This document shows positions 36,649 to 45,819 of a stretch of DNA of 64,000 bases, piece after piece. Under the pieces are notes generated by a model that worked only from the letters and a program-made list of their open reading frames with translations, made no database searches and was not told where the DNA came from. Made by a program: the position numbers and the translations under genes. The stretch comes from Gracilinema caldarium DSM 7334. Its GTDB lineage: Bacteria > Spirochaetota > Spirochaetia > Treponematales > Breznakiellaceae. The DNA is taken from NCBI RefSeq assembly GCF_000219725.1, contig NC_015732.1:2858972-2922971 (forward strand). Reading direction: 5' to 3'. Within the stretch, counting starts at the first letter, position 1, and each line of letters begins with the position of its first letter.

Positions 36649-37475
36649 ATGAAACAGCAAGAACCCTTTACCATTCTTTTCGAAAATGACCAATTCGTCG
36701 TTGTAAACAAGGCCAGCGGCATCGCTGTTATCGCGGACCGATGGGATGACTCCAAGGAACGACTCAATGAACTTTTAAACAGTTATTATGCAAAGGAAGC
36801 CACCGATGCGGCCTCTGCAGTTCCACCCCGGCCCCCCGTATTCCCTTTCCGCACCGGGTCTATGTGGTCCATCGGATCGACCGGGATACTTCTGGGCTCG
36901 TCCTCTTTGCAAAAACAAAAGAAGCTCACCGGCACCTTTCTTCCCTTTTTGAATCCCGGACCATCGAAAAAACATACCTCGCGGTCATTCACGGCAGGCC
37001 CAGTTGGACCGAAACAGTCTGCGACCTGCCCCTCCGGGCCGACGGGGACCGGGAACACCGCACCGTAATCGACAAGGCTAAGGGTAAACATGCCCGGACG
37101 AATTTTAAACTGCTTACGGAGGTCGGTGCCTACTCACTCATCCAGGCTCAGATCGAAACCGGCAGAACCCACCAGATTCGGGTACACCTAGCAAGTCTGG
37201 GGCATCCGGTAGTGTGCGATCCTCTCTACGGAACACTTAAGCCGGTTTATCTTTCCGCCTTTAAGCGGGGCTGGCGGGGAGATAACCTGGAAGAAAAACC
37301 CCTCCTTGCCCGGCTTGGACTTCACGCCTATTCCCTCGTCCTTCCCGCAACAAACACAGAGCCCCATGAAGAGCCGCAGGAAAAGGCCTATCGTTTCATT
37401 GCGCCTCTGCCCCGGGATTTCCGGGCCCTGGTTAACCAGATGGAAAAGGTTACGGGCACCACTATTTTAGATTGA
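36649..37475 (+). pseudogene. RluA-family pseudouridine synthase, frameshifted
   Basis: The gene begins at ATG 36649 (GAGGAG upstream) with MKQQEPFTILFENDQFVVVNKASGI, the normal N-terminus of an RluA-type enzyme. The catalytic motif VVHRIDRDTSGLVLF and the rest (ARTNFKLL, AQIETGRTHQIRVHLA, GHPVVCDPLYG) continue in another frame to 37475. The switch is needed somewhere before about 36850; a run of six C at 36832-36837 is the obvious place, one base short of the frame. The linker there is poorly conserved, so the exact site is uncertain. It may be a true mutation, a phase-variable tract or a sequencing error. It is convergent with and overlaps the Rsm22-like gene by 14 bp. Confidence 0.75.
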
Positions 37476-38700
37476 TGACCGGAGCCTTCGATTTGGGATC
37501 AATTTCGCGATCCTGTGAAGCCTGCGCGGTTAACAGGTCTCTTTGCAGTTCTAGGAGCGAACCTGCAGCCAGGCTCTGTATCTTGTGGGCGGATCCCTTA
37601 AGAAGTAGGAGCCCCATCTCAGAGCAGGCATAACGACCCAATTCATGCCCGATGCTCCCCGTACGGCTTGGAGTAGTCTTTGGGCCGTGGCCCCTCCCCT
37701 GGCCGGCAAAGAAGCCGGCTACCGGGTCAGCCCCTACCGGGAAGGGGTCTGAAAGAACCCTGAGGCTCAGGCCCGTCACTCTATCGCCTATTGTTCTATC
37801 AACAACTCCTTCCCCCCCGCCAGCCAATAGAAAACTTACTGTAGCCCGTTCCTTGGGGATCCCCGCAGCACGGGAAAGCCGGTGGAGGGCCTCAGGGGCT
37901 TCATCGGTTTCAAAAGCAAAGTGACACCATTTGGCACCCCTCTTCCCGCCGGGCAAGGGACAAGCTCCGGCATGGGTGCAGGGGGCAAGGGGCAACCAGC
38001 TCAGGGTCATAAGCTGAGCCCGCAGGTGGCTGATAAATTCCCCCGACCGAGGAATACCCGGTTCGACTACCAGGAGGGACCCTCTTTTCGAATCAGCCAG
38101 GGCCGACAAAACCGGTGCATAGCGCTCCGCTACAAGCCGCGGCCCGTTATGGTCATCCCAAAAGAGTTCATTAAACAGGTTAACCGCCGTCACGAGCCGA
38201 GCGGGTTTTCCTTCGATCCGTTCGCCAAGACTGCCCCGGATGATCCTTACCTTCCACTGGGAAGGGAGGGCCTGCAGAATGGTTTTCCCCGCATCGAGAA
38301 TGGCGCCGGTCCTGTCCAAACACCGGAATTCCAGTTCCATGTCGCGAAGGTCCGGCCGGCACACCCAAAGGGCGATGGGGAGGGTGAGCGGCCCCGACCC
38401 GAGATCGGTAATGGCATCGCCCTCGGTGAACTGGAGCGGCAGGGCTGGCATGAGCCGGGCGAGGCGAAAGATGTTCCAGGGGAGAAAATAGCGAAGGTAT
38501 GCGGAAAGGAGGGGCTTCTGCCCAAGGTACCCCGCGTCTCGTCGGGGCCGCTCACTGGTAAGCTGACGGGAAAGTTCAGCCACATCCTGGGGGAGCCTGG
38601 TGCGAAAACGGCCGGGGATGGGAAAGAGCTTGTCAATCAGTGGCAGCAGTTGTTCCAGGTCCTGCCTGGCCTGTTCATTCAGGGGACTGAAGAGGTTCAT
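37462..38700 (-). CDS. Rsm22-like SAM-dependent methyltransferase/ribosomal small-subunit factor
   Basis: A 412-residue protein starting MNLFSPLNEQARQDLEQ at ATG 38700, overlapping merR by 26 bp. AITDLGSGPLTLPIAL is a SAM-binding motif I (about residue 95); VTAVNLFNELFW is the motif IV region. The Cys pattern CTHAGACPL followed by WCHF matches the metal (Fe-S) motif of the Rsm22 family, linked to mitochondrial ribosome assembly; bacterial members are uncharacterised. The last ~60 residues are not conserved. It is in a der-merR operon after ptsI. Confidence 0.7.
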   Translation of the reverse strand: MNLFSPLNEQARQDLEQLLPLIDKLFPIPGRFRTRLPQDVAELSRQLTSERPRRDAGYLGQKPLLSAYLRYFLPWNIFRLARLMPALPLQFTEGDAITDLGSGPLTLPIALWVCRPDLRDMELEFRCLDRTGAILDAGKTILQALPSQWKVRIIRGSLGERIEGKPARLVTAVNLFNELFWDDHNGPRLVAERYAPVLSALADSKRGSLLVVEPGIPRSGEFISHLRAQLMTLSWLPLAPCTHAGACPLPGGKRGAKWCHFAFETDEAPEALHRLSRAAGIPKERATVSFLLAGGGEGVVDRTIGDRVTGLSLRVLSDPFPVGADPVAGFFAGQGRGHGPKTTPSRTGSIGHELGRYACSEMGLLLLKGSAHKIQSLAAGSLLELQRDLLTAQASQDREIDPKSKAPVINLK

Positions 38701-39022
38701 CAATTTGGGTCGTCCTTTGTGTAACGATACTGTACAGGTCCAATAACTGGGACCGCAGGGCATCCAGTTCGGCCCGCAGATCCTGACCGGGACCAGTGAG
38801 CTCCCGCAGGAGTTCGTCCCGGGCACCTTCCAGAGTAAAATGGCGTTCGTAAATAAGATATTTCAGCCTGAGCAATATCCTGATATCCCGGGAATTATAC
38901 ACCCGCCGGCCTCCCAGATCCTTACGGACCTGGAGCAGGGGAACTTCCTTTTCCCAGTATCGCAGAACATGGGCTTTCACCTGCAGGAGGCGTTCCACAT
39001 CCCCAATCTGGTAGGTTCCCAT
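38675..39022 (-). CDS. MerR-family transcriptional regulator
   Basis: A 115-residue protein with an N-terminal winged helix (YQIGDVERLLQVKAHVLRYWEKE...LLQVRKDLGGRRVYNSRDIRILLRLKYLI) and a C-terminal coiled coil. No cysteine metal-binding loop exists, so the effector is unknown; the RYWE signature resembles the short MerR proteins found in many bacteria. GGAAG lies about 10 nt before the ATG. It starts 4 bp after der and overlaps the Rsm22-like gene. Confidence 0.88.
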   Translation of the reverse strand: MGTYQIGDVERLLQVKAHVLRYWEKEVPLLQVRKDLGGRRVYNSRDIRILLRLKYLIYERHFTLEGARDELLRELTGPGQDLRAELDALRSQLLDLYSIVTQRTTQIDEPLQSPE

Positions 39023-39026
39023 AGAA

Positions 39027-40454
39027 TCAGGACTTCCTTTGATCCTTGTTTTGGACCTTATTCTGTTCGGTTCGTTTTGCTTCCCGTTCTTTTCGGGCCG
39101 TGACGGGGTCCTTCCGGGAAGCTCTCAGTTCAATCTGCAGGGGAATCATAGAAAATCCCAGGTCCTTCCGGATTTTGTTGCGCAGATAGGCCACATAGGC
39201 CTCGCTCACCGCCTGAAGCCGGGACACAAAGAAGATAAACTTGACAGGGTTAACGGAAGCCTGAACCGCATATTTTACCTTAAAACGGGTCCGGGGACCG
39301 ATAGGCGGTGGATATTCCTCAAGCCAGCGTTCCAAGGCCTGGTTCAAAGGCCCGGTTTCCATCTGCTTGTTCAGCTGGCCATACATCCGGAGGGCCGTTT
39401 CCAGAAGCTTATCAACTCCAGTTCCGTCTTTTGCGCTGATGGGGATAATAGGGGCATACTCCATTTGACCAAAGAGGAAGTGAATTCGATCCACCGTCGC
39501 CTCAAAGGCATTTTTAATCTGGGGCATGGTGTCCCACTTGTTCAGTACAAAGATGATTCCCCGTCCCCGTTCATGGGCCAGGGCGGCGATCTTTTTATCC
39601 TGTTCGGTAAGCCCTTCTTGGGCATCAATCATGAGAAACACAATATCCGCCTCATCCAGGGACTTAATGGCCCGGTTCACCGAATAGTACTCGATGTTTT
39701 CGGTTACCCTGTTTTTCCTCCGGATTCCTGCAGTATCGAGGACCACAAAATGATGATTGTTATATTCAAACTGGCCCGTTACCACATCCCGGGTTGTACC
39801 GGGAATATCGCTCACAATGGAAGCGTCCGAAGCGGTCAGCCGGTTCGAAAGGGTCGATTTCCCCGTATTAGGCTTCCCAATCAGGGCAAGCCGAATGAGC
39901 CGCTCAGGGCCCGCCTCATCAAGCTCTACTCTGGAAAAATCGAGCCGCTTGACAATAGCTTCTTCGAACTCAAGGATATGGTCCCCATGTTCGGCGGAGA
40001 TCATGTGGATGTCCTCAAATCCGTAGGACAGGAGATTCCAGGCATAGCTTTCCCTTCGCCCCCCTTCGGTTTTATTGACCGCCACTATAACCTTGTTCCA
40101 GTAGGGCCTGAGCCGCTCAATAAACTCCTCATCCTCGCTGGTGGGATCCCCCGCTTCCATAACCAGAACAATCAGGTCCGCCCGGTTCAGGGTATCCAGG
40201 GTCTTTTCCACCACCAGATCCTCCAGGACTTCCCGTTCCAGCTTAAAGCCCCCCGTATCAATCAGGGTGATGGGATGATTATCGATAAAAGCTGTCGCCT
40301 CAATGGGGTCCCGGGTAACCCCAGGGGTTGGGTCCGTAATGGCCCGCCGCTGACGTAAGAGCCGGTTAAAGAGGGTCGATTTGCCCACATTGGGCCGTCC
40401 TACCAGGACAACCACCGGTAAATTTCGATATCGCAGATCAGGACTAAATTCCAT
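39027..40454 (-). CDS. der: Ribosome-assembly GTPase Der (EngA)
   Basis: A 475-residue protein with the diagnostic tandem GTPase domains: G1 motifs GRPNVGKS (about 18-25) and GKPNTGKS (about 193-200), DTGG and DTAG G3 motifs, and NKTEG/NKWD G4 motifs. The C-terminal KH-like domain (FKVKYAVQASVNPVKFIFFVSR) is present, with a charged tail. It acts in 50S subunit maturation. It starts about 50 bp after ptsI, probably on the same transcript. Confidence 0.96.
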   Translation of the reverse strand: MEFSPDLRYRNLPVVVLVGRPNVGKSTLFNRLLRQRRAITDPTPGVTRDPIEATAFIDNHPITLIDTGGFKLEREVLEDLVVEKTLDTLNRADLIVLVMEAGDPTSEDEEFIERLRPYWNKVIVAVNKTEGGRRESYAWNLLSYGFEDIHMISAEHGDHILEFEEAIVKRLDFSRVELDEAGPERLIRLALIGKPNTGKSTLSNRLTASDASIVSDIPGTTRDVVTGQFEYNNHHFVVLDTAGIRRKNRVTENIEYYSVNRAIKSLDEADIVFLMIDAQEGLTEQDKKIAALAHERGRGIIFVLNKWDTMPQIKNAFEATVDRIHFLFGQMEYAPIIPISAKDGTGVDKLLETALRMYGQLNKQMETGPLNQALERWLEEYPPPIGPRTRFKVKYAVQASVNPVKFIFFVSRLQAVSEAYVAYLRNKIRKDLGFSMIPLQIELRASRKDPVTARKEREAKRTEQNKVQNKDQRKS

Positions 40455-40504
40455 ATCAGGGTAACTCCATAGTATTGTTCATTGTGTCAAAGTGATCCTG
40501 GATT

Positions 40505-42238
40505 CTAGGAAATGCGATAGTGCATCCATTGGGTTACCAGGTTTTCTACTTCCAGGTACGAGGTGCACCCCAGGGCCGCATCAGCCAGCTGCTGGCAGTC
40601 AGCACGGGATACGGACCGGATTATCTTCTTAACCAGGGGTATTGATGCGGAGGACATGCTGAATTCATCCAAACCAAGTCCCAAGAGCAGGGCCGTCGCA
40701 TGGGGATTTCCCGCCAATTCTCCACACATGGCCGCCGGAATACCCGCCTTATGGGCTTCATCAATGGTACGTTTAATAAAGCGAAGCACCGCCGGATGGA
40801 AGGGCTGAGCCAGATAGGCAATCCGCTCATTGCCCCGGTCCACAGCAAGACTGTACTGAACCAGATCATTGGTGCCAACAGAAAAGAAGGCCGCCTTTTT
40901 TGCCAGGATATCCGCAGTCATCGCCGCAGAGGGAATCTCGATCATCGCTCCTACTTCAATGTTTTCTGCAAACGCCTGGCCTTTTATGGTTAACTCAGCC
41001 TTCGCTTCATCCAGTACCACAAGAGCACGTTCCAATTCTTCAATTCCCGAAATCATGGGGAACATAATTTTCAGGTTCCCGTGAACACTACTACGAAGCA
41101 GGGCTCTAAGTTGGGTCTTAAAAAATTCCTGATGGGCAAGACAGAAACGGATTGCCCGCCAGCCCAAGAGGGGATTTTTTTCATCAGTCACCTGCAAGTC
41201 GGGAATAATTTTATCTCCCCCCACATCCAAGGTCCGAATGGTAACAGGCTTGTTGCGCATAGTTTCCAGGACCTGCTTATAAGCCCGGTACTGACGTTCT
41301 TCATCGGCGGACTGTCCGGGAGTTAGAAAGAGAAATTCCGAGCGATACAGTCCAATTCCTTCCGCACCATTTTGTAAAGCCAGCGGTGCCTCTTCGGGAA
41401 TTTCAATATTGGCTTTTAAAACAACCCGGTACCCATCGGGGGTCTCCGCAGGGAGGTCCTTCAGGGTCTTCAGGCTGTCGGCCATTTTCTTGATCTGCAC
41501 TGCCATCCGCTGGTACCGCTCAAGCACCTCGGGACTGGGGTTGCAGATGATATGGCCCGCATTGCCATCAACAATCACCAAATCCCCGTCCTTAATTTCC
41601 ACCGTTGCGGTAGAAAGACCGAGCACTGCAGGGATTTCAAAGGCACGGGCTAAAATAGCCGTATGGCTTGTGGGTCCTCCCATATCCATGGCAATACCTT
41701 TGACAAACCGTTTGTTCATCACCAGGGTATCCGAAGGAAGCAGGTTATGGGCAACAAGAATCACCTCTTCATGAAGATCTGCCAGGGATACCTTTTTTAT
41801 GAAAAGCAGTTTATGCAATACCCGCCGGGATACATCAAAAATATCCGAAACCCGTTCCTGCAAATTGGGATCAGATGACTTGGAAAGTTTCTGGGTCAGT
41901 TCACGGGAAATATCATAGAGCACCCACTCTATGTTCTGGTTGCTATTGTTCAGCTTTGTCTGGATCTGGTCCTTCAGATCCTCATCCCGGAGCATCATCA
42001 GGTGGGATTCAAAAATCTTTGCCTGTTCCTCACCCATTTCGCGGTTAGCCCGTTCCAGAAGTTCCAGAACTTCAGCTTCAGCAGAAAGAACAGCCTCGAG
42101 AAAACGGGCCCATTCAAGCTCTATCTCATCCTTGGGAACCGAATAACGGGGAATTTGAGAAAACACATCGTCTACATAGAGGAAGGCCTTGCCGATTGCT
42201 ACGCCCGATGAGGCGGAGATGCCCTTGAACTCTTTCAT
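40505..42238 (-). CDS. ptsI: PTS enzyme I (phosphoenolpyruvate-protein phosphotransferase)
   Basis: A 577-residue enzyme I of normal length starting MKEFKGISASSG. The phospho-histidine is H192 in GGPTSHTAILAR; the PEP-binding C-terminal half has GIGLYRSEFLF, the MFPMISG block and the terminal CGELAGNP. It should pass phosphate from PEP to HPr (encoded at 60739). I chose ATG 42238: no earlier start has support, and a strong promoter ends only 8 nt upstream, so the mRNA is probably leaderless. No PTS permease gene is in the window, so a regulatory role is likely. Confidence 0.95.
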   Translation of the reverse strand: MKEFKGISASSGVAIGKAFLYVDDVFSQIPRYSVPKDEIELEWARFLEAVLSAEAEVLELLERANREMGEEQAKIFESHLMMLRDEDLKDQIQTKLNNSNQNIEWVLYDISRELTQKLSKSSDPNLQERVSDIFDVSRRVLHKLLFIKKVSLADLHEEVILVAHNLLPSDTLVMNKRFVKGIAMDMGGPTSHTAILARAFEIPAVLGLSTATVEIKDGDLVIVDGNAGHIICNPSPEVLERYQRMAVQIKKMADSLKTLKDLPAETPDGYRVVLKANIEIPEEAPLALQNGAEGIGLYRSEFLFLTPGQSADEERQYRAYKQVLETMRNKPVTIRTLDVGGDKIIPDLQVTDEKNPLLGWRAIRFCLAHQEFFKTQLRALLRSSVHGNLKIMFPMISGIEELERALVVLDEAKAELTIKGQAFAENIEVGAMIEIPSAAMTADILAKKAAFFSVGTNDLVQYSLAVDRGNERIAYLAQPFHPAVLRFIKRTIDEAHKAGIPAAMCGELAGNPHATALLLGLGLDEFSMSSASIPLVKKIIRSVSRADCQQLADAALGCTSYLEVENLVTQWMHYRIS

Positions 42239-42242
42239 TATA

Positions 42243-42271
42243 TTGAAGCATACCGCAAAGGCGAGTAAACT
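42243..42271 (+). promoter_or_regulatory. Promoter of the Cys-rich/radical-SAM operon
   Basis: TTGAAG (42243-42248), a 17-bp spacer and TAAACT (42266-42271) face the overlapping minus-strand ptsI promoter. The leader of about 20 nt carries a GAGAGGA ribosome-binding site. Confidence 0.5.
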
Positions 42272-42276
42272 GTCAA
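42247..42276 (-). promoter_or_regulatory. Promoter giving a probably leaderless ptsI mRNA
   Basis: On the minus strand TTGACA (42276-42271), an 18-bp spacer and TATGCT (42252-42247) end 8 nt before the ptsI ATG. No Shine-Dalgarno is present. Confidence 0.7.
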
Positions 42277-42296
42277 ACAGGTAGAGAGGAAGCACC

Positions 42297-42506
42297 ATGA
42301 TTGGAATGACAAAGAGCGATGGTACACCGGGAAACCGGGCTCCGGATTGCCTCAAATGCGTTTATTTTCGGGTTTCCTGGGACCCGGCCTTTCCCCGGCT
42401 CTGCACGGTCTTCGGTATCAAGACGAAACACCTGCCCTCTATCGAAGTCTTCCAGGCCACAGGCCATCACTGTCCATCTTTTATGCTTAAAAAGGGCCTT
42501 ACATGA
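42297..42506 (+). CDS. Small Cys-rich conserved protein
   Basis: A 69-residue protein with a compact pattern C-x2-C-x-Y-F-x-V/I-T/S-W-D-P...C...G-x-K...G-x-x-C-x-x-F. I recall this as a widespread small family in bacteria (sometimes mislabelled uracil-DNA glycosylase) of unknown function. Four cysteines could bind a metal. GAGAGGA lies 6 nt before the ATG. Its TGA overlaps the ATG of the radical-SAM gene (ATGA), indicating strict translational coupling. Confidence 0.75.
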   Translation: MIGMTKSDGTPGNRAPDCLKCVYFRVSWDPAFPRLCTVFGIKTKHLPSIEVFQATGHHCPSFMLKKGLT

Positions 42507-45115
42507 TACTCCTTATCCAGCCTCCCTTTGTTCAGCTCAACGCACCCTACCCTTCCCTCTATTATCTCCGCAGTTTTCTTCAGCAGCAGGGATACACTGT
42601 TCAGGTTGATGACCATTCAATCGCCCTGTTCCACCGGATTTTCTCCCGTCCGGGGCTGGAACAGATCTTTGCCGATGGCGAAGCTCGGCTCAACAAAGGA
42701 CCGATACTTCCTCCACAGGCAGAAGTGATTGCCCGGCGTTACCTGAGCCAGCGGGAACTATGGCTCAGCCATATTGATCGGCTCATTGCCTTTCTTCAGG
42801 GCAAGGACCGGGAATATGCTCACCTCCTCGCCCTCTGCAACAACACACTGCCCATGGGTCCTCGGGCGGAGGCACTGCTTTCCGCCCAGGACTATGCCAT
42901 CCTGCCCGACCAGGCTAGCATTCTTGCCAGTGCCATGCTGGCGGACCTGGCAGATTTCATCATCGCCCTCCTGGACCCAACCTTTTCGCTCGTTAAATAC
43001 GCCGACTCCCTGGCCGCCAGCATCCGCGATTTCTCCCGGGTTGCCTCCGCCCTGGACGGCTATATCCTCACCACCTTTTACCAGCCCTTCCTGGAAGCAA
43101 CCTGGGCACGCTTCAGCCACGCCCCGGACCTGATCGGGCTTACCATACCCTTCCCCGGCTGTCTTGCGGGGGCTCTCACCGCAGCCCGATCCGCCAAGGC
43201 CCATTTCGGCCCCCAGATTCCCATTGTGGCCGGCGGCGGCTATGTTACCACCGAACTGCGTCATATAAGGGCCCGCACCTTTTTTGAGTACATCGACTTC
43301 CTCAGTTTTGACCGGGGCTATGGGGCGCTCCAATCCATCCTGGATTTTTTGAAGCACCACAAATACTGTCGCCAGGATTCCTCCCTGTCTCAGGCTTCCA
43401 TTAGCGAAAACACTACACCCCCAGCGGGAGGTGCAGACACCGAACCTATCCTCCACCATTGCATCTACCGTACCCGGTCTGGGGACCTCAGCGGCTCGGC
43501 AGACTTGCATCTCTCCCCCTATGATGAACTTGACCGGCAAGCTACCACCCAGGTCTTTCCCGATTACCGGGGGGTAGATTTTAGCCGGTACATCCTCCCC
43601 GTGGATGATACCAACCCCATGCACCGCCTCTGGACCGAAGGCCGCTGGCTTAAGGCCTACCTGGCCCATGGCTGCTACTGGCATGCCTGTGCCTTCTGCG
43701 ATGTCCAGCTCGACTATATCCGAGGTTTCGAGTCCATACCGGTAGACCCCCTCTTTCAACATCTGGTTAAACAATCCCGATACACCGGTATACGGGGAAT
43801 CCATCTGGTAGACGAAGCCGCCCCGGTTCAATCCCTTATCGAACTGGCTCTTTTGAACCGGGAAGCAGGGCTCCCCCTCACCTTCTGGGGCAACATCCGC
43901 TTCGAAAAAGCCTTTACCCCCGATGTGGCGGCCCTCCTTGCATCGGGGGGTCTCCTCGGCGTATCTGGCGGCATCGAAGTCGCCTCCGAAGCAGGCTTTA
44001 AGCGGCTTGGGAAAGGCATTGGCCTTGAAGATGTGGTAGCCTCCTGCACTGCCTTTAAAGAAGCGGGTATCCTCACCCATGCCTACCTCATTTTTGGCTA
44101 TTGGGACCAGGATGAACAGGAAATCATCGATGCCGCCGAAACCCTCCGCCAGCTTTTTGCAGCGGGCCTCATCGACTCAGCCTTCTGGCATAAATTTGTC
44201 TTGACCCGCCATTCCCGAATTTACCGAGAGTTTACACAGGGACGCCATAAGGAGCTTACCATTATTGATGAACCAAGTCAGAATCCGGAGGACTTTTTTG
44301 CCGATAACGACCTCCGTTTTACAGGCGAAGACCGGTATGACCGCTACACCCAACCGTTGGATATGCTCCTTGCTGAGTGGATGCAGGGAACTACCGACCG
44401 TCCTGTGCGGGAGGCCTTTCCCTTTCCCATGCCGCCCCCCAGGCTCCCCAAAAACCGGGTCCAGAACCTCCTGCACAGCTACCTGTCCCGTAAAGAGTCA
44501 GCATGGCAAGCGGTGCCATCAGAGACTGGTGAGCCGCCAGCAGCTCAGCTAACAGCTTGTCAGCCAACCACCACCCAAACAGAGGCTCTCCAGGGAACCC
44601 AGCCATCGGCTCAGTCACATACCCCTCTCAAGCATGATGCTTCACTCCAGGCCGCTGTGGGCCTCTATAAAAAAGCTTCCTCCGATGACAGCAGGGTCCT
44701 GTTTCTAGGTTCCCGTCCCTGGCTTGGTAACAAGAACGGAACCTGGTTTATCAGCTGGTACTGGAATCATTCTGAATGGACGATCAAAATAACAAGCTAC
44801 CAACCAGTCCCGTCTCAGGGTTACCCTGCTAACAAAGCCCGTAACACCCCACATGCAAACAAAGGTTCAAGTCAGCAAAACCCAGATCATGCATCAGAGG
44901 GAGAGCTGGTCATGCAGCTCTGTAGAGGAGAAAACCCCGAAATAACCGCACAAAAGCTCGAAGCTTTGATCAATGATCTGCGACAGGGAAGAGGGTGGGA
45001 AGGACACAAAGCCTACAAAACAGTCGGGGAACTGGTCTCAGGAAAAACAGCTCTCCAATTTTGGCCGTTCCTTCGAAAAGGCGGATTGGTAGTAATGAGA
45101 ACTCAAAAAGTATGA
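42503..45115 (+). CDS. B12-binding radical SAM protein
   Basis: An 870-residue protein. The N-terminus (LIQPPFVQLNAPYPSLYYLRSFLQQQGY) is a cobalamin-binding-type Rossmann start. The Fe-S cluster motif is C391-x4-C396-x2-C399 in HGCYWHACAFCD; the spacing is one residue longer than the classic CxxxCxxC and is seen in a subset of B12-type radical SAM proteins. TIM-barrel blocks follow (VDEAAPV, FWGNIRFEK, GVSGGIEVASEAGFKRLGKG). The final ~270 residues are poorly conserved and Gln/Thr/Ser-rich before a last helical segment. The substrate is unknown; tight linkage to the small Cys-rich protein suggests joint action. Confidence 0.8.
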   Translation: MILLIQPPFVQLNAPYPSLYYLRSFLQQQGYTVQVDDHSIALFHRIFSRPGLEQIFADGEARLNKGPILPPQAEVIARRYLSQRELWLSHIDRLIAFLQGKDREYAHLLALCNNTLPMGPRAEALLSAQDYAILPDQASILASAMLADLADFIIALLDPTFSLVKYADSLAASIRDFSRVASALDGYILTTFYQPFLEATWARFSHAPDLIGLTIPFPGCLAGALTAARSAKAHFGPQIPIVAGGGYVTTELRHIRARTFFEYIDFLSFDRGYGALQSILDFLKHHKYCRQDSSLSQASISENTTPPAGGADTEPILHHCIYRTRSGDLSGSADLHLSPYDELDRQATTQVFPDYRGVDFSRYILPVDDTNPMHRLWTEGRWLKAYLAHGCYWHACAFCDVQLDYIRGFESIPVDPLFQHLVKQSRYTGIRGIHLVDEAAPVQSLIELALLNREAGLPLTFWGNIRFEKAFTPDVAALLASGGLLGVSGGIEVASEAGFKRLGKGIGLEDVVASCTAFKEAGILTHAYLIFGYWDQDEQEIIDAAETLRQLFAAGLIDSAFWHKFVLTRHSRIYREFTQGRHKELTIIDEPSQNPEDFFADNDLRFTGEDRYDRYTQPLDMLLAEWMQGTTDRPVREAFPFPMPPPRLPKNRVQNLLHSYLSRKESAWQAVPSETGEPPAAQLTACQPTTTQTEALQGTQPSAQSHTPLKHDASLQAAVGLYKKASSDDSRVLFLGSRPWLGNKNGTWFISWYWNHSEWTIKITSYQPVPSQGYPANKARNTPHANKGSSQQNPDHASEGELVMQLCRGENPEITAQKLEALINDLRQGRGWEGHKAYKTVGELVSGKTALQFWPFLRKGGLVVMRTQKV

Positions 45116-45317
45116 ATAGGAACAATAATGCTAGTATTAAGCAGTGCGGTCCCGCAGCGGGCCATCCGTTACAAACGGTTGTAGCGAGCTGCAATATCCT
45201 GCTTCATTGTCTCCTATTTTTAACTTTACTTCTAGTCAACTTTCTAAGTTTAAGTTTTCCATATTCGTTATCAACATTTTCTACTAACGATTAAAGTGTC
45301 GTACTAACATAATTTCC
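45116..45317. other. Convergent gap with a GC-rich hairpin island
   Basis: A GC-rich block at about 45143-45193 (small stems CCCGC/GCGGG and CCGTT/AACGG) sits in an otherwise AT-rich 202-bp gap between convergent genes. No gene or T-run terminator is evident. Confidence 0.4.
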
Positions 45318-45734
45318 CTAATTTTCACAGGTAGGAGCCAGTGGATTTTGCAAAGCCCGTTCTATCACCGAAATAAGTTCCCGGGATCGCCAGGGCTTTT
45401 TCAGGCAGGCTTTAATTTTTGCATTCTGCATCGCCCGATCTATGGCTTCTGCATCTGCCTGGCCGGTAACCAGAATCGACACCACATGGGGGTACTTTTC
45501 GTGTATGATACTGAGGAATTCGTCCCCCTTCATACCAGGCATAAGCCAGTCTGAAATAATCACCACAAGCTCTATCCCGTTTTCCACCATTTCATCTATT
45601 TTATTAAACGCTTCTTGTGCAGACAATGCCGTATCGAGATAATAGGTATTACCAAAGTGGTTTTTAAGTTCCTGCTTCATGGCAATTACAATAATTGCCT
45701 CATCATCCACACAAAGCATTGCCTGTTTCGGCAT
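45318..45734 (-). CDS. Single-domain response regulator
   Basis: A 138-residue receiver: acidic pocket CVDDE, phospho-acceptor D62 in ISDWLMPGMKGDEF, Thr in ILVTGQ, Lys in CLKKPW. This is the pattern of receivers often fused or linked to cyclase/HD-GYP partners. GGGAG lies 5-6 nt before the ATG. It follows the adenylate cyclase gene on the same strand, 85 bp downstream, and may be in the same operon. No kinase gene is adjacent. Confidence 0.88.
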   Translation of the reverse strand: MPKQAMLCVDDEAIIVIAMKQELKNHFGNTYYLDTALSAQEAFNKIDEMVENGIELVVIISDWLMPGMKGDEFLSIIHEKYPHVVSILVTGQADAEAIDRAMQNAKIKACLKKPWRSRELISVIERALQNPLAPTCEN

Positions 45735-45819
45735 ATATACTCCCTTATTATCAATATACTACAAAGCTATCTTACATTACCAGATTTTAACAAAATAGGA
45801 TGAAACCTACCTACATATC

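Noticed and set aside
36830-36840. Programmed -1 frameshift in the pseudouridine synthase gene
   Set aside because: The C-run is not a proper X-XXY-YYZ slippery site in frame and no stimulatory structure was seen; a simple indel is likelier.
39039-40358. 439-codon plus-strand frame opposite der
   Set aside because: Der is unmistakable on the minus strand; the opposite frame has no domain.
42758-44080. 440-codon minus-strand frame opposite the radical SAM gene
   Set aside because: The plus-strand gene has cluster motifs and start signals; the minus frame is Gly-rich shadow.
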